Below are positions 8,862 through 16,607 of a stretch of DNA of 29,348 bases, one piece after another; position 1 is the stretch's first letter; each line of letters opens with the position of its first letter. The translations under genes and the position numbers were made by a program. The stretch spans positions 1 to 29,348 of the forward strand of contig CANIBQ010000063.1 in assembly GCA_947465645.1 (NCBI GenBank), given 5' to 3'. The notes beneath the pieces were generated by a model. That model did no database searches and had not been told where the DNA came from. It saw nothing but the letters and a program-made list of their open reading frames with translations. The stretch comes from Acidobacteriota bacterium (GTDB taxonomy: Bacteria > Acidobacteriota > Vicinamibacteria > Vicinamibacterales > UBA2999).

Positions 8862-9189
8862 CGCACCAGCGCGCGGCTGCAAAGCCGCGCACTCGGGAGA
8901 TACCGACCTCGAGGCCTTCGCGGCGCAGCAGCTCACGCTTCAGTTGCAGGTGAGCACCATAGCCGCCGAGTGCGCCTCCGGCGCCGATGACGCGGTGACA
9001 CGGGGTTCCCGGGTCGCCGCATCCTTTCATGATGTTGCCGACGGCACGCGCGGCGCGCGGCCGTCCGGCAAGCTCAGCGATATCGCCGTAGGTCGCCACA
9101 CGACCCGCTGGAATTCGCCGCACCGCCGCGAGCACGCGCCCGCGGAACTCGCCTGGCTCGCCGAGGCGCGACGCGCGAAGGCGGCTCAC
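8818..9189 (-). CDS. MGMT-family DNA alkyl-repair domain protein
   Basis: A single-domain protein of 123 residues corresponds to the C-terminal DNA-binding/acceptor domain of O6-alkylguanine-DNA alkyltransferases. It contains the helix-turn-helix signature GRVATYGDIAELAG (about 29-42), the DNA-contact segment ARAVGNIM, and the active-site motif PCHRVI with acceptor Cys64. Because the cysteine is kept, it is not a classical alkyltransferase-like (ATL) protein, which carries Trp there. However, the N-terminal domain of Ogt/Ada is missing, so it is shorter than a standard enzyme. The GTG start overlaps the TGA of the upstream barrel gene (GTGA). The last 25 or so residues are Arg/Ala-rich, run through a GC hairpin and overlap the convergent csbD-like gene, so the C-terminus may have been extended by loss of an earlier stop. 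Confidence 0.82.
   Translation of the reverse strand: MSRLRASRLGEPGEFRGRVLAAVRRIPAGRVATYGDIAELAGRPRAARAVGNIMKGCGDPGTPCHRVIGAGGALGGYGAHLQLKRELLRREGLEVGISRVRGFAAARWCATRGGATSRARPRR
8871..8890. terminator. Perfect GC-rich hairpin after the csbD-like gene
   Basis: GCGCGGCT at 8871-8878 and AGCCGCGC at 8883-8890 form an 8-bp stem with a GCAA loop, 9 bases after the csbD-like stop. No U-tract follows on either strand, so efficient intrinsic termination is doubtful. It lies inside the 3' end of the opposite-strand MGMT gene. It may simply be a repeat palindrome. Confidence 0.4.
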
Positions 9190-9905
9190 TGGCCGATGAT
9201 GACCTTCACGCGGAACGTCGTGCCTCCCAGATCAGTATCGTCGAACGTCTTCGAGACGCTGTTGTCGTCCTGGCCGAGACCGTCAGAGACACGCGACCAT
9301 TGCGCTTCAGCTGCCGCGCCAAGCCACCGTGCGAGCCGGAACTCCGCGCCCCCGGCCACCTGGTATCCGCTGAACGTTTCCTTCACGTTCTCGCTGTCCT
9401 CGTTGAACGGCGATGTTTCCGTATACCGGTGCCACCCGGCCCCAATGCCCGCATACGGTATTACCCACGATCCGAAGTCGAAGCGGTATCCGACGTTCAA
9501 CTCGATCGGCGTCATCGTGACCGTTGCTGGAATGCCGAGGCGAAACTCCTGTCCTTCGAAGATGAACACGCGTTCGCCGGTCTTCTTGAATCGGGACGCC
9601 CGCACGTTCAGGAAGATGTTTCGGGCGACACCCTCGACGCCTCCTCCGTAGACGATCCCGGAATCGGTGCCAAAAATCGCCTTGAAGCTCTTCTTCGCCG
9701 TGAAGCTCGTCTGTCCGGCGTCAGCGAAGCCGCGGAGCGCGAGGCCCTGGGCTTCGGCGGCCAGAGGCACGAGGATCGTCATCGCGGCGACGCACGCTGA
9801 TACGACACACCGAGACACCGAGACGCCGAGGAAAAGCCCTTTTGGGTTCTCGGTGCCTCGCTGCCTCGGTGTGCCGTGATCGGTGAATGGGGGTGGTGTC
9901 GTCAT
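9186..9905 (-). CDS. Outer-membrane beta-barrel protein, N-terminus made by a repeat
   Basis: The mature part (from about QGLALRGFADAGQ) is a small barrel of about 185 residues with alternating hydrophobic strands (GYRFDFGSWVIPYAGIGAGW, YQVAGGAEFRLARWLGAAAE) and a terminal strand FRVKVIIGQ. It resembles opacity/OmpA-like porin-fold proteins of unknown cargo. The export signal ends at AAEAQ. The ATG at 9905 overlaps the protease stop (TGATG), suggesting coupling. Starting there, the first 30 or so residues are encoded by an octamer repeat element. Two alternatives are GTG at 9818, giving a compact signal peptide MSRCVVSACVAAMTILVPLA, and ATG at 9782, which leaves almost no n-region. The fold is fairly clear and the start uncertain. 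Confidence 0.7.
   Translation of the reverse strand: MTTPPPFTDHGTPRQRGTENPKGLFLGVSVSRCVVSACVAAMTILVPLAAEAQGLALRGFADAGQTSFTAKKSFKAIFGTDSGIVYGGGVEGVARNIFLNVRASRFKKTGERVFIFEGQEFRLGIPATVTMTPIELNVGYRFDFGSWVIPYAGIGAGWHRYTETSPFNEDSENVKETFSGYQVAGGAEFRLARWLGAAAEAQWSRVSDGLGQDDNSVSKTFDDTDLGGTTFRVKVIIGQ
9803..9876. repeat. Octamer inverted repeat, family A copy 2 (inside barrel gene 5' end)
   Basis: The left arm begins CGACACACCGAG at 9803 and contains ACACCGAG, ACACCGAG and ACGCCGAG in exact 8-base steps (9807-9830). The right arm has CTCGGTGC, CTCGCTGC and CTCGGTGT (9849-9872) followed by GCCG. The left terminus TACGACACACCGAG (9801-9814) closely matches the copy at mreB-mreC. Here the element lies within the predicted 5' coding region of the minus-strand barrel gene. 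Confidence 0.8.
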
Positions 9906-11443
9906 CACTTCGCCAGCCCCAGTCCGCGTAGCGATGACCGCGGGTTGATGAGTCCGTGGCCGTACTCGTTGTCCCGGCCGGACGGCCCCAGGTCGGTCGC
10001 GTACCGCTTCATCGCCGCTTCGATCGCGGCCGGACTCGTGATGCCCTGCTGGATCAGCATCGCCGCGAACCCGGACACATGCGGCGCCGCCATCGAGGTG
10101 CCCTGGAACGCGTCGTAGGTGAAGGTATCGAACCTCGGCGCCCGGTACTGCGCCGGGCCGCTGAGATACGTCTCGATCAGCGACAGATCGTAGGTTTGCT
10201 GGAGGATCTGGCCGTCCCGCCCGCCTTGCCGCGAGTTGCCCCCGGGCGCGACCAGCTCGATGTATGACCCTGTCGAGGAGTAGAACGCGCGGAGCTTATC
10301 GCGTCCAATCGCACCCACTGAGACCATGCCATCGATCTGCGGCGCGAACTCGGCCAGCCGCTCGATCGGATTGCCGTCCTCGAATTCGTTTCCCGCGGCC
10401 ACCGTCACGAATGCGCCCTGGCGCACCGCGTAGGCGATCGCCTCCTGGACGACCGGTGCCGGGCTGCCGGTGCGGCCGATGCTCATGTTGATGACTTTGG
10501 CGCCGTTGTCCACCGCGTACCGGATCCCGCGCGCGACGACGTCATCGGTGCCCTGGAATGGGCTGCCGAAGATGAAGTCCCAGTCGCCGGCGATCACCTT
10601 GACCGGCATGATGCGCACGTTGAACGCCATGCCCGCGACGCCCACGCTGTTGTTGGTCGCCTGCCCGACGGTCCCTGCGACGTGCGTGCCGTGGCCATCC
10701 AGGTCGAGCGGAAGGGCCGTGTCCCAGATGAAATCCCGGGGAGACACGAATCGGTCGGGAGGGCCGAGATCGGGCGCCGCCGCGAACGGGACGTCGATCG
10801 GGCCGAGCGCCGGAAACGACGGTCCGCCGACGATGCGGAACGCCCGCGCGTTGTAGCGGACGACGGCCGGGCGGTACGCCACGCCGCTGTCGAGGACGGC
10901 GACGATGACCGAGGGCGAGGCGCCCTGATTGATGTCCCACGCCCGCTCCATGTCGATCGCCGGGTAATTCCACTGGCGCGAATAGAGCGGGTCGTTGGGC
11001 ACGAACATCGGGCGGACGAGATACCGCGCCTGCGCGTACTCGACGTCCGGTTGCGCGTCCAGTTGCCGGGCGACCGCTTCCGGATCCGCCGCGGGGTCGA
11101 TCGCAACGAGGTCGAAATCCGTGTACGACAACGCTCTCGTCGTCGATCCGTCGACGGCGGCCAGCATCGCGCGCTCGGCCTCAACCCCGGTACCCGCACG
11201 GAATTTCACGATGATGCTGCCGCGCACGTACGGCTCGCCCGGCGCCAGGCGAGCGTCTGCCATTTCCCTGCGCGGCTCGCGCGGAGGATCGTTGGGCCGC
11301 AGGCCGCGGTCGATGGCTGGAGCGGACACGTCGGAAACGAGAGCGGGATACTGCGGAACCTGTGCACCATCCTGTGCGGTGACGACGGCCAGCCAGCCGG
11401 CTGCCAGACTCGCGCACACGATGATGCTTCGTGAAACCCTCAT
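9905..11443 (-). CDS. Secreted subtilisin-like (S8) serine protease
   Basis: The 512-residue preproprotein has a signal peptide (about residues 1-23, ending VVTAQ) and an inhibitor-I9-like propeptide (about 70-145, VRGSIIVKFRAGTG through DVEYAQARYLV). The S8 catalytic domain carries Asp185 in VAVLDSGV, His251 in DGHGTHVAGT, oxyanion Asn352 in AAGNE and Ser450 in GTSMAAPHVSG. All triad residues are present, so it should be active in the periplasm or outside the cell. ATG at 11443 has GAGGG 5 bases upstream and follows the HD-GYP gene by 18 bases. Its stop overlaps the barrel gene start. No C-terminal sorting domain is visible. Confidence 0.93.
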   Translation of the reverse strand: MRVSRSIIVCASLAAGWLAVVTAQDGAQVPQYPALVSDVSAPAIDRGLRPNDPPREPRREMADARLAPGEPYVRGSIIVKFRAGTGVEAERAMLAAVDGSTTRALSYTDFDLVAIDPAADPEAVARQLDAQPDVEYAQARYLVRPMFVPNDPLYSRQWNYPAIDMERAWDINQGASPSVIVAVLDSGVAYRPAVVRYNARAFRIVGGPSFPALGPIDVPFAAAPDLGPPDRFVSPRDFIWDTALPLDLDGHGTHVAGTVGQATNNSVGVAGMAFNVRIMPVKVIAGDWDFIFGSPFQGTDDVVARGIRYAVDNGAKVINMSIGRTGSPAPVVQEAIAYAVRQGAFVTVAAGNEFEDGNPIERLAEFAPQIDGMVSVGAIGRDKLRAFYSSTGSYIELVAPGGNSRQGGRDGQILQQTYDLSLIETYLSGPAQYRAPRFDTFTYDAFQGTSMAAPHVSGFAAMLIQQGITSPAAIEAAMKRYATDLGPSGRDNEYGHGLINPRSSLRGLGLAK

Positions 11444-11461
11444 GGAACCCTCGGAAGTGTG

Positions 11462-12820
11462 TCAGAGATAGGACAGCGGATCGATCTCGAAGAGCGCTGG
11501 ATCCAACGGGGCCTGCACAGTCCGTGCCTGACCATCGGCCGCTTCCCACAGATTGATGTCGTAGGGGCGCTCGAGCGTTGTCCCCTCGCGTGAAATGAGC
11601 ACCCGCACCTGTGGACGGTAGGGATCCGGCGCGTAGGTCTTGATGACGACGGCGATTTCGCCGCTATCGAGTCTGACGAGATTGCCGACCGGATAGATGC
11701 CGACAAGCTGCGCAAACCGCCGCACGAGGTGCTGATCGAACTGTGCGCCGTCATTGCGCTGCAGCACCGCCAGGATGCGGTCGGTGGGAAACGCCTCCTG
11801 GTACACGCGCTGCGATCGCATCGCGTCGTACACGTCCGCGATCCCGCAGAGCGTCGTGCCGAGATTGAGGTGCGGCCGCGCCACGCCGGCGGGGTATCCG
11901 CTGCCATCCGCCCGCAGGTGGTGCTCGAAGGCGACGATCGGCGCGAGCGTCGGCATCTCCGGCGTCCGCCGGAGGATCTCGGCGCCCTCCACCGTATGAC
12001 GCTTCAGGATGGTGAACTCCTCGTCGGTGAGCTTCTCCGGCTTGGTGAGGATCTCGGAGGGCGTGCGCACCTTGCCGATGTCGTGCATCAGCGCCGAGAG
12101 CCCGAACTCGCGGAGGAGCGCGCCGTCAATCCCGAGGCCGCGCGCCTGGCCCATGGTGAGGATCGACACGTTCACCATGTGCGTGAACGTGTAGTTGTCA
12201 TATTGCTTCAGCGCGGTGAGCGCCAGCAGCGCCGTGCGATTCTGCGCCACGGCCTGCGCCAGCGAGTCGACGATGCCGCGGCCCGCGTCGGCATCCGGCA
12301 TCCCCTCTGACTTCGCGCTGTCCCATAGCGTCCCCGCCACCGACACCGCGTCGTCGTACAGCCTCCGGAACGTCGCCACGTCGCCGACGCCGGCGTCAGC
12401 GCGATCTTCGACCTGCAGCCGGCCGACGCGGATGTGCGGCAGCCGGCCCAGCGCGATCGCGGGATCCTTGCCGGCGTCGCTGCGCCCGATCGTCTCGACG
12501 AGCTGCAGCAGCTCCGATGCCTGCACGCCGCGGTCGATCACGATGCGCTCGATGCCTGCCTGCTGCAGTCGGCGCATCAGCTCGCCCATCGTCTCGGCGG
12601 CCCTGGCGAGCGGGATATCGCCGACGACCAGCTCGTCGCCGACGATGCCGATGGCGATCGACGGCACGGATGCATGCACCATCGCCAGCGTGTCCGCGAG
12701 CGCCGTGATGTTGCGATTGACGATCGGGTGGCCGGCGGCGTAGAGCTGTGCGCCGCGCAGCGCCGCGCCCACTCGCCGTGCGAGCTCGTCGGCGAGCCTG
12801 GCGCGCTGCATCGAGCTCAT
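11462..12820 (-). CDS. HD-GYP domain protein, module copy 1
   Basis: The 452-residue product combines an N-terminal domain (about 1-115) shared with the three neighbouring genes and an HD-GYP-type domain (about 205-350). The HD pair is H246-D247 in LMHDIGK, followed by H275 in KRHTVEGA, then H300-H301 and GYP at 308-310 in HHLRADGSGYP. Canonical HD-GYP c-di-GMP phosphodiesterases read HHE here; the E is L. A C-terminal segment of about 80 residues (VGNLVRLDSGEIAVVI and on) is shared with copy 2. I choose ATG at 12820 because it overlaps the upstream HEAT-like gene stop as ATGA and matches the start of copy 2; the open frame extends further upstream only as a shadow. Cyclic-dinucleotide hydrolysis is family knowledge, not shown here. 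Confidence 0.85.
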   Translation of the reverse strand: MSSMQRARLADELARRVGAALRGAQLYAAGHPIVNRNITALADTLAMVHASVPSIAIGIVGDELVVGDIPLARAAETMGELMRRLQQAGIERIVIDRGVQASELLQLVETIGRSDAGKDPAIALGRLPHIRVGRLQVEDRADAGVGDVATFRRLYDDAVSVAGTLWDSAKSEGMPDADAGRGIVDSLAQAVAQNRTALLALTALKQYDNYTFTHMVNVSILTMGQARGLGIDGALLREFGLSALMHDIGKVRTPSEILTKPEKLTDEEFTILKRHTVEGAEILRRTPEMPTLAPIVAFEHHLRADGSGYPAGVARPHLNLGTTLCGIADVYDAMRSQRVYQEAFPTDRILAVLQRNDGAQFDQHLVRRFAQLVGIYPVGNLVRLDSGEIAVVIKTYAPDPYRPQVRVLISREGTTLERPYDINLWEAADGQARTVQAPLDPALFEIDPLSYL

Positions 12821-15063
12821 GCCCGCTGCCTGTCGCGGCGGGCGGCCATGTCCACTTGGGCGCGTGCCGCGTTGCGCACGCCGCGGCCTCCGCTCCGGGC
12901 CGCTTCTTCGAGCACCGCGATCGTCTCGGGAGAGCCGATGCGGCGCAGCGCGGTGGCCGTCGCCTGGCGGAGAGCCGAGGTGCGGAAGGGGGCCCACCAT
13001 TCCCCGCGGTAGAGGATGTCGCGCAGCGTGCGCGTGGATTCGGGCCGAGCGCCGAGGCCGCCAAGCGCCTCGATGATGTGCGCGTGCACCTCGACGAGCT
13101 TGCCCCGCGGTGCGGAGTGATTGAGCACGTAGCACAGCAGCGGGACGGCCTTGTCGTCGCGCAGGCCGATCAACTGCTGCAGGATGGTGTCGCGCGCGGT
13201 GCCCCGAGCCACGAGCGCCTGTTCGAGTACCGCGTAGGACGCCTCGGTGCCGATCTGGACGATCGCGCGAATCGATTCCCGCTGCACCTGCGGGTCCGCA
13301 TCGTCGAGCATCGACGCGAGCTCGGGCAGCGCCTCCTGGCCGCCGAAGACGCGGAGGAGATCGATCGCCGTCCTCCGGACCGCGGGGTTCGATGAATTCT
13401 TCAACTGCTCCACCGACTGTCGTCCGGCGGCGCCGAACCCGAGCAGCAGCTCGCGCAGGCGTCCGATCGCCCTTGCGTGCTCTTCGACCGCCAGTGCCTC
13501 GGCGAGCGGCCGCACGACCCGCGGGCCGATCGTCTGCGCCAGCCGGTTGAGCGGCTCGAGCGCCGCGTCTTCCGCCTTTCGCAGGTGCAGCACCACGTGG
13601 CGCACCAGCGGACCGGACGCCAGCGCATCGAGCGAGAGCTCGGCGTGGGCGCGAAGTGCCTCGCGCCCGTCATCGCCGGCGTCGCGCACGATGCTGTCGA
13701 CCAGCTTCTGCGCGTCCTGTACGTCGCCAAGCAGGGTGCGCCGCTCGATCTCCGTGATGACGAGGCGGGACAGGTCGCGCCACCTGACGGGATCGGTCTC
13801 GATCGTCAGCAGGTCGAGGAGCAGGCTGAGGTCGAGCTGCCGCACGGCGCCGTCCGACACCGTCGAGATCCACGCCTCGACGCGCTCGGCCGGGTCGTCC
13901 GATACGCGCTCGACGTCGAGCGCCTGGGCTCGTGCGCCGGAGAGCTCGCGTCCATAGTCGGCCGACACATAGCTCTTGTCGGAGTACGACGTGAGCATGT
14001 TCGCCGCCGACTCCCACAACTGACCGAACGCTTCCTCCTGGCCAAGCGGACTGGCTTCGACCTCGCCCTTGGCAAGGTCGAGCAGCCGCTCCTTCCGCTC
14101 GAGGCCCGGGACGAGCGCCTCGAAGGCCTGCGCCAGCCGCTCGGTCGCCCCGCGCTCAGACACGATCGAACCTGCGACAAACGAGGCCACGGCGCCGTCG
14201 CCGATGCGATCGAGCACCCCAGTCGCAACCCCTGCTTCCTCGGGATTGGCGGAGCGTGACTGACCGATCAGCGCCAGGAGCATCTCTGGCGACAAATGGA
14301 ATGAGGCATCTGCCGCCGTCTGCAGCGCCACCTCGGCGCCCTTCTCTCCCTGGCGCTCGGCCGCTGTGTCGCGAATCCTTCGAATCAATTGAAGGAGAGC
14401 GGCGGCTCTCGCGCCGACCGTCGCGCCGCTGGTGGCCTTCTCGTCCTGCAGGCGGTCGAGCAGGGCGCCGAAGCGCGAGGTGTCGCCGAGCGTCTCGAGG
14501 AGCGAGGACAGCGTGCGCTCGTCGAGCGAGCCGCCGTCGCCCTGCAGGCAGCAGGCGATGATCTGATCCCACTCGGCGCCGCTGCCGCCGGCGCGCTCGC
14601 GCAGCACTTCGGCGTAATCGATCTCGCGGATCTCGAAATGCCCGCGCCCCGTAGCGGCCCACGCCTTCCCGATGCCGCCCTCCGCAATCAGCTCGTCGGG
14701 CGCGCGCGCCAGCAGCAACAACATCGCATGCCAGTCGTCGGCCGCGGCCGCGCGTTCGATCCTGAACACCCCGATGAGCCGCTCGTGCAGCAGGTCCGCC
14801 AGCTCTGCGACGGCCTGGTCGGGCTTCGAAGGGCTCTTGCCATCGATGGCGATCGTGTCCGGTTGCACGGAGAGCGTCAGATCGCTCCCGGGAATCAGGC
14901 GCGCCGCCGATGTCGTGACCCTCGACAGCGACGCACGAATCGACGGGTGCGTGGAGGGGTAGAGCGAGACCGATCGTGCCGCAGCCTTGCACGCGCGCGC
15001 GAACTCCGCCAGCACCGAGCTCTGCTCGGGCGACATGAATTCCGTGGACGGGGTGGGAGGCAT
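12817..15063 (-). CDS. HEAT-like repeat protein, module copy 1
   Basis: A helical scaffold protein of about 748 residues. The first 110 or so residues match the N-terminal domain of the adjacent HD-GYP proteins (pattern LYPSTHPSI, then a beta pair around LTLSVQPDTIAIDG). The middle is alpha-helical and aligns with the paralogue at 16590-18794 (for example the shared YVSADY / YVSAAY). The last 250 residues contain HEAT-type repeats, such as SSNPAVRRTAIDLLRVFGGQ and DADPQVQRESIRAIVQIG. No signal peptide or catalytic motif is visible; a protein-protein scaffold is inferred. The start at 15063 is preferred because the frame upstream runs into an octamer repeat; ATG at 15036 (MSPEQSS) is also possible. 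The stop overlaps the next gene as ATGA. Confidence 0.8.
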   Translation of the reverse strand: MPPTPSTEFMSPEQSSVLAEFARACKAAARSVSLYPSTHPSIRASLSRVTTSAARLIPGSDLTLSVQPDTIAIDGKSPSKPDQAVAELADLLHERLIGVFRIERAAAADDWHAMLLLLARAPDELIAEGGIGKAWAATGRGHFEIREIDYAEVLRERAGGSGAEWDQIIACCLQGDGGSLDERTLSSLLETLGDTSRFGALLDRLQDEKATSGATVGARAAALLQLIRRIRDTAAERQGEKGAEVALQTAADASFHLSPEMLLALIGQSRSANPEEAGVATGVLDRIGDGAVASFVAGSIVSERGATERLAQAFEALVPGLERKERLLDLAKGEVEASPLGQEEAFGQLWESAANMLTSYSDKSYVSADYGRELSGARAQALDVERVSDDPAERVEAWISTVSDGAVRQLDLSLLLDLLTIETDPVRWRDLSRLVITEIERRTLLGDVQDAQKLVDSIVRDAGDDGREALRAHAELSLDALASGPLVRHVVLHLRKAEDAALEPLNRLAQTIGPRVVRPLAEALAVEEHARAIGRLRELLLGFGAAGRQSVEQLKNSSNPAVRRTAIDLLRVFGGQEALPELASMLDDADPQVQRESIRAIVQIGTEASYAVLEQALVARGTARDTILQQLIGLRDDKAVPLLCYVLNHSAPRGKLVEVHAHIIEALGGLGARPESTRTLRDILYRGEWWAPFRTSALRQATATALRRIGSPETIAVLEEAARSGGRGVRNAARAQVDMAARRDRQRA

Positions 15064-15082
15064 GCTTTGGACTGTTACTGCG

Positions 15083-15152
15083 ACGGCACACCGAGGCAGC
15101 GAGGCAGTGAGGTACAAGAACTTCTCGGTGTCTCACTGTCTCGGTGTGCCGT
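15083..15152. repeat. Octamer inverted repeat, family A copy 3
   Basis: ACGGCACACCGAG at 15083-15095 is perfectly complementary to CTCGGTGTGCCGT at 15140-15152. The left arm holds CACCGAGG, CAGCGAGG and CAGTGAGG (15089-15112); the right holds TCTCGGTG, TCTCACTG and TCTCGGTG (15123-15146), all in 8-base steps. The variant CAGTGAG on the left can pair with CTCACTG on the right in a shifted register. The right edge continues GGGGGTG, as does copy 1 at 1184. The element lies between the second HD-GYP gene and the first HEAT-like gene on the minus strand. Confidence 0.85.
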
Positions 15153-15173
15153 GGGGGTGAACATCGTTACGCC

Positions 15174-16526
15174 TTAGAGGACGGTCAATGGATCGAGCTC
15201 CAGCGAATCGGGGTCGACCGATTCGATGACGGCCCTGGGGAAGCCGCCGCGCGAATCCCGCTCCCACGTGTTGGCCAGCGTCGGCGCCTCGATCGTGTCG
15301 CCGCGCCGGTCGAACAGGATCTTGACCTGCGGCCGGAATGGATCCTCGGGATGCTCGGCCGTCACCACGCCCACTTCCTCGGTGTTCAGGCGGACGATCG
15401 TCCCGATCGGGAAGAGGCCCATCAGGTTCACGAAGCGGCGCAGCAGCACTCCGTTGAATGCCGGGTTGTCCTTCTCGCTCATGATCGCGCGGATGCGCGA
15501 GGTCGCCAGGCCTTCTCGATAGGGCCGGTTGCTCCGCAGCGCATCGAATACGTCGGCAATGCTGACGATCATCGTGCACAGATTGAGCTTCCGGTGGCCG
15601 ATGTTCTCCGGGTATCCGCTCAGGTCCTGCTTCAGGTGGTGCTCGAACGCGACGATGGGCGCCAGCGCCGGCATCTCGGGCGTGCGCCGGAGGATATGCG
15701 CGCCGTCCACGACATGCTGCTTCATCAGTTTGAACTCTTCCGCGTCGAGCTTGCCGGGCTTGTTCAGCACCTCGAGGGGCGTGTTCACCTTGCCGATGTC
15801 ATGCATCAGCGCCGCGAAGCCGAACTCGCGCAGCAACGGGCCCTCGAGGTTCAGCGCCCGGGCCTGCGCCATCGAGAGCGCGGCCACGTTCACCATGTGC
15901 GTGAACGTGTAGTTGTCATATTTCTTCAGGGCCGTCAGCGCCATCAGCGACGTGCGGTCGCCGTTGACGATGTTGGCGAGACTGTCGATGATCTTGCGCG
16001 CCGTCTCGGGGTCGGGCTTGTCGCCCGCTTTCGCCTGATCCCACAACGTTTCCGCCGACGTGACGGCGTTGCTGTAGACCTTGCGCGCGGCTTCGATCCC
16101 GATCTGGTCCTGCTCGGGGTCTTCCGCCGACAGCTTCCCGATCACGATCCGCCTGACGCCCTTGCTCGCGAGCCGGTCGGCCAGCGGCGCTCGCGTGCGT
16201 TTCACCGCCATCTCGGTGAGGAATGACTGGATCTCTTCCGGCGTGACTCCGCGGTGGAACGTGATCTTCTCGACTTCGCGGTCACGAAGCCCCCGGATGA
16301 ACCCGGTGAGCGACGCCGACCCTTTGCCCAGCCTGGTATCGTTGACCACGACGTCGTCGCCGATGAAGCCGATGACCAGGGTTGCCGCGTCGACGAGATG
16401 GGCCGCGGTGGCGACCGAGAGCGCCTGCACGGATCGCTGGACGAGGGGGTGCTGCGCCGAATAGAGCTCCGCCGCGCGCATCCCTGCCGCCAGCCGCCGC
16501 ACCAGATCGTCAGGATTCTTGCTCAT
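15174..16526 (-). CDS. HD-GYP domain protein, module copy 2
   Basis: A 450-residue paralogue of the HD-GYP protein at 11462-12820, similar along its whole length including the closing DPLTVL / DPLSYL. It has the shared N-terminal domain (about 1-110, LYSAQHPLVQRS), then the HD domain with H242-D243 in LMHDIGK, H271 in MKQHVVDGA, H296-H297, and GYP at 304-306. The signature is further degraded to HHLKQDLSGYP: the canonical Glu and the Gly after Asp are both missing, so phosphodiesterase activity is less certain than in copy 1, although metal ligands of the HD core are kept. ATG at 16526 is chosen; the longer frame to 16574 reads through a GGGGTCAGACCCC repeat. It follows the second HEAT-like gene. 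Confidence 0.85.
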   Translation of the reverse strand: MSKNPDDLVRRLAAGMRAAELYSAQHPLVQRSVQALSVATAAHLVDAATLVIGFIGDDVVVNDTRLGKGSASLTGFIRGLRDREVEKITFHRGVTPEEIQSFLTEMAVKRTRAPLADRLASKGVRRIVIGKLSAEDPEQDQIGIEAARKVYSNAVTSAETLWDQAKAGDKPDPETARKIIDSLANIVNGDRTSLMALTALKKYDNYTFTHMVNVAALSMAQARALNLEGPLLREFGFAALMHDIGKVNTPLEVLNKPGKLDAEEFKLMKQHVVDGAHILRRTPEMPALAPIVAFEHHLKQDLSGYPENIGHRKLNLCTMIVSIADVFDALRSNRPYREGLATSRIRAIMSEKDNPAFNGVLLRRFVNLMGLFPIGTIVRLNTEEVGVVTAEHPEDPFRPQVKILFDRRGDTIEAPTLANTWERDSRGGFPRAVIESVDPDSLELDPLTVL

Positions 16527-16537
16527 GACCCGCTGCC

Positions 16538-16607
16538 AAATGTGAGTGTCCTCTTCACTGGGGTCTGACCCCAAATCTGAGTGCGCTCTTCACTGGGGTC
16601 TGACCCC
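16538..16607. repeat. Two tandem 35-bp units with GGGGTCTGACCCC palindrome
   Basis: Units at 16538-16572 and 16573-16607 differ at only about four positions. Each ends with the palindrome GGGGTC-T-GACCCC (16560-16572 and 16595-16607), preceded by CTCTTCACT. The second unit encodes the last residues (GVRPQ) and TGA stop of the minus-strand HEAT-like gene. The palindrome resembles REP-type sequences, but no RAYT/TnpA-REP transposase gene is in the window. Confidence 0.85.

Noticed and set aside
9956..10267. Plus-strand open frames opposite the subtilisin-like protease
   Set aside because: All are shadows; the protease frame has a full catalytic triad and a signal peptide.
12821..13135. N-terminal extension of HD-GYP copy 1
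   Set aside because: It overlaps the HEAT-like gene in another frame and has no counterpart in the paralogue, whereas ATG 12820 gives an ATGA overlap.
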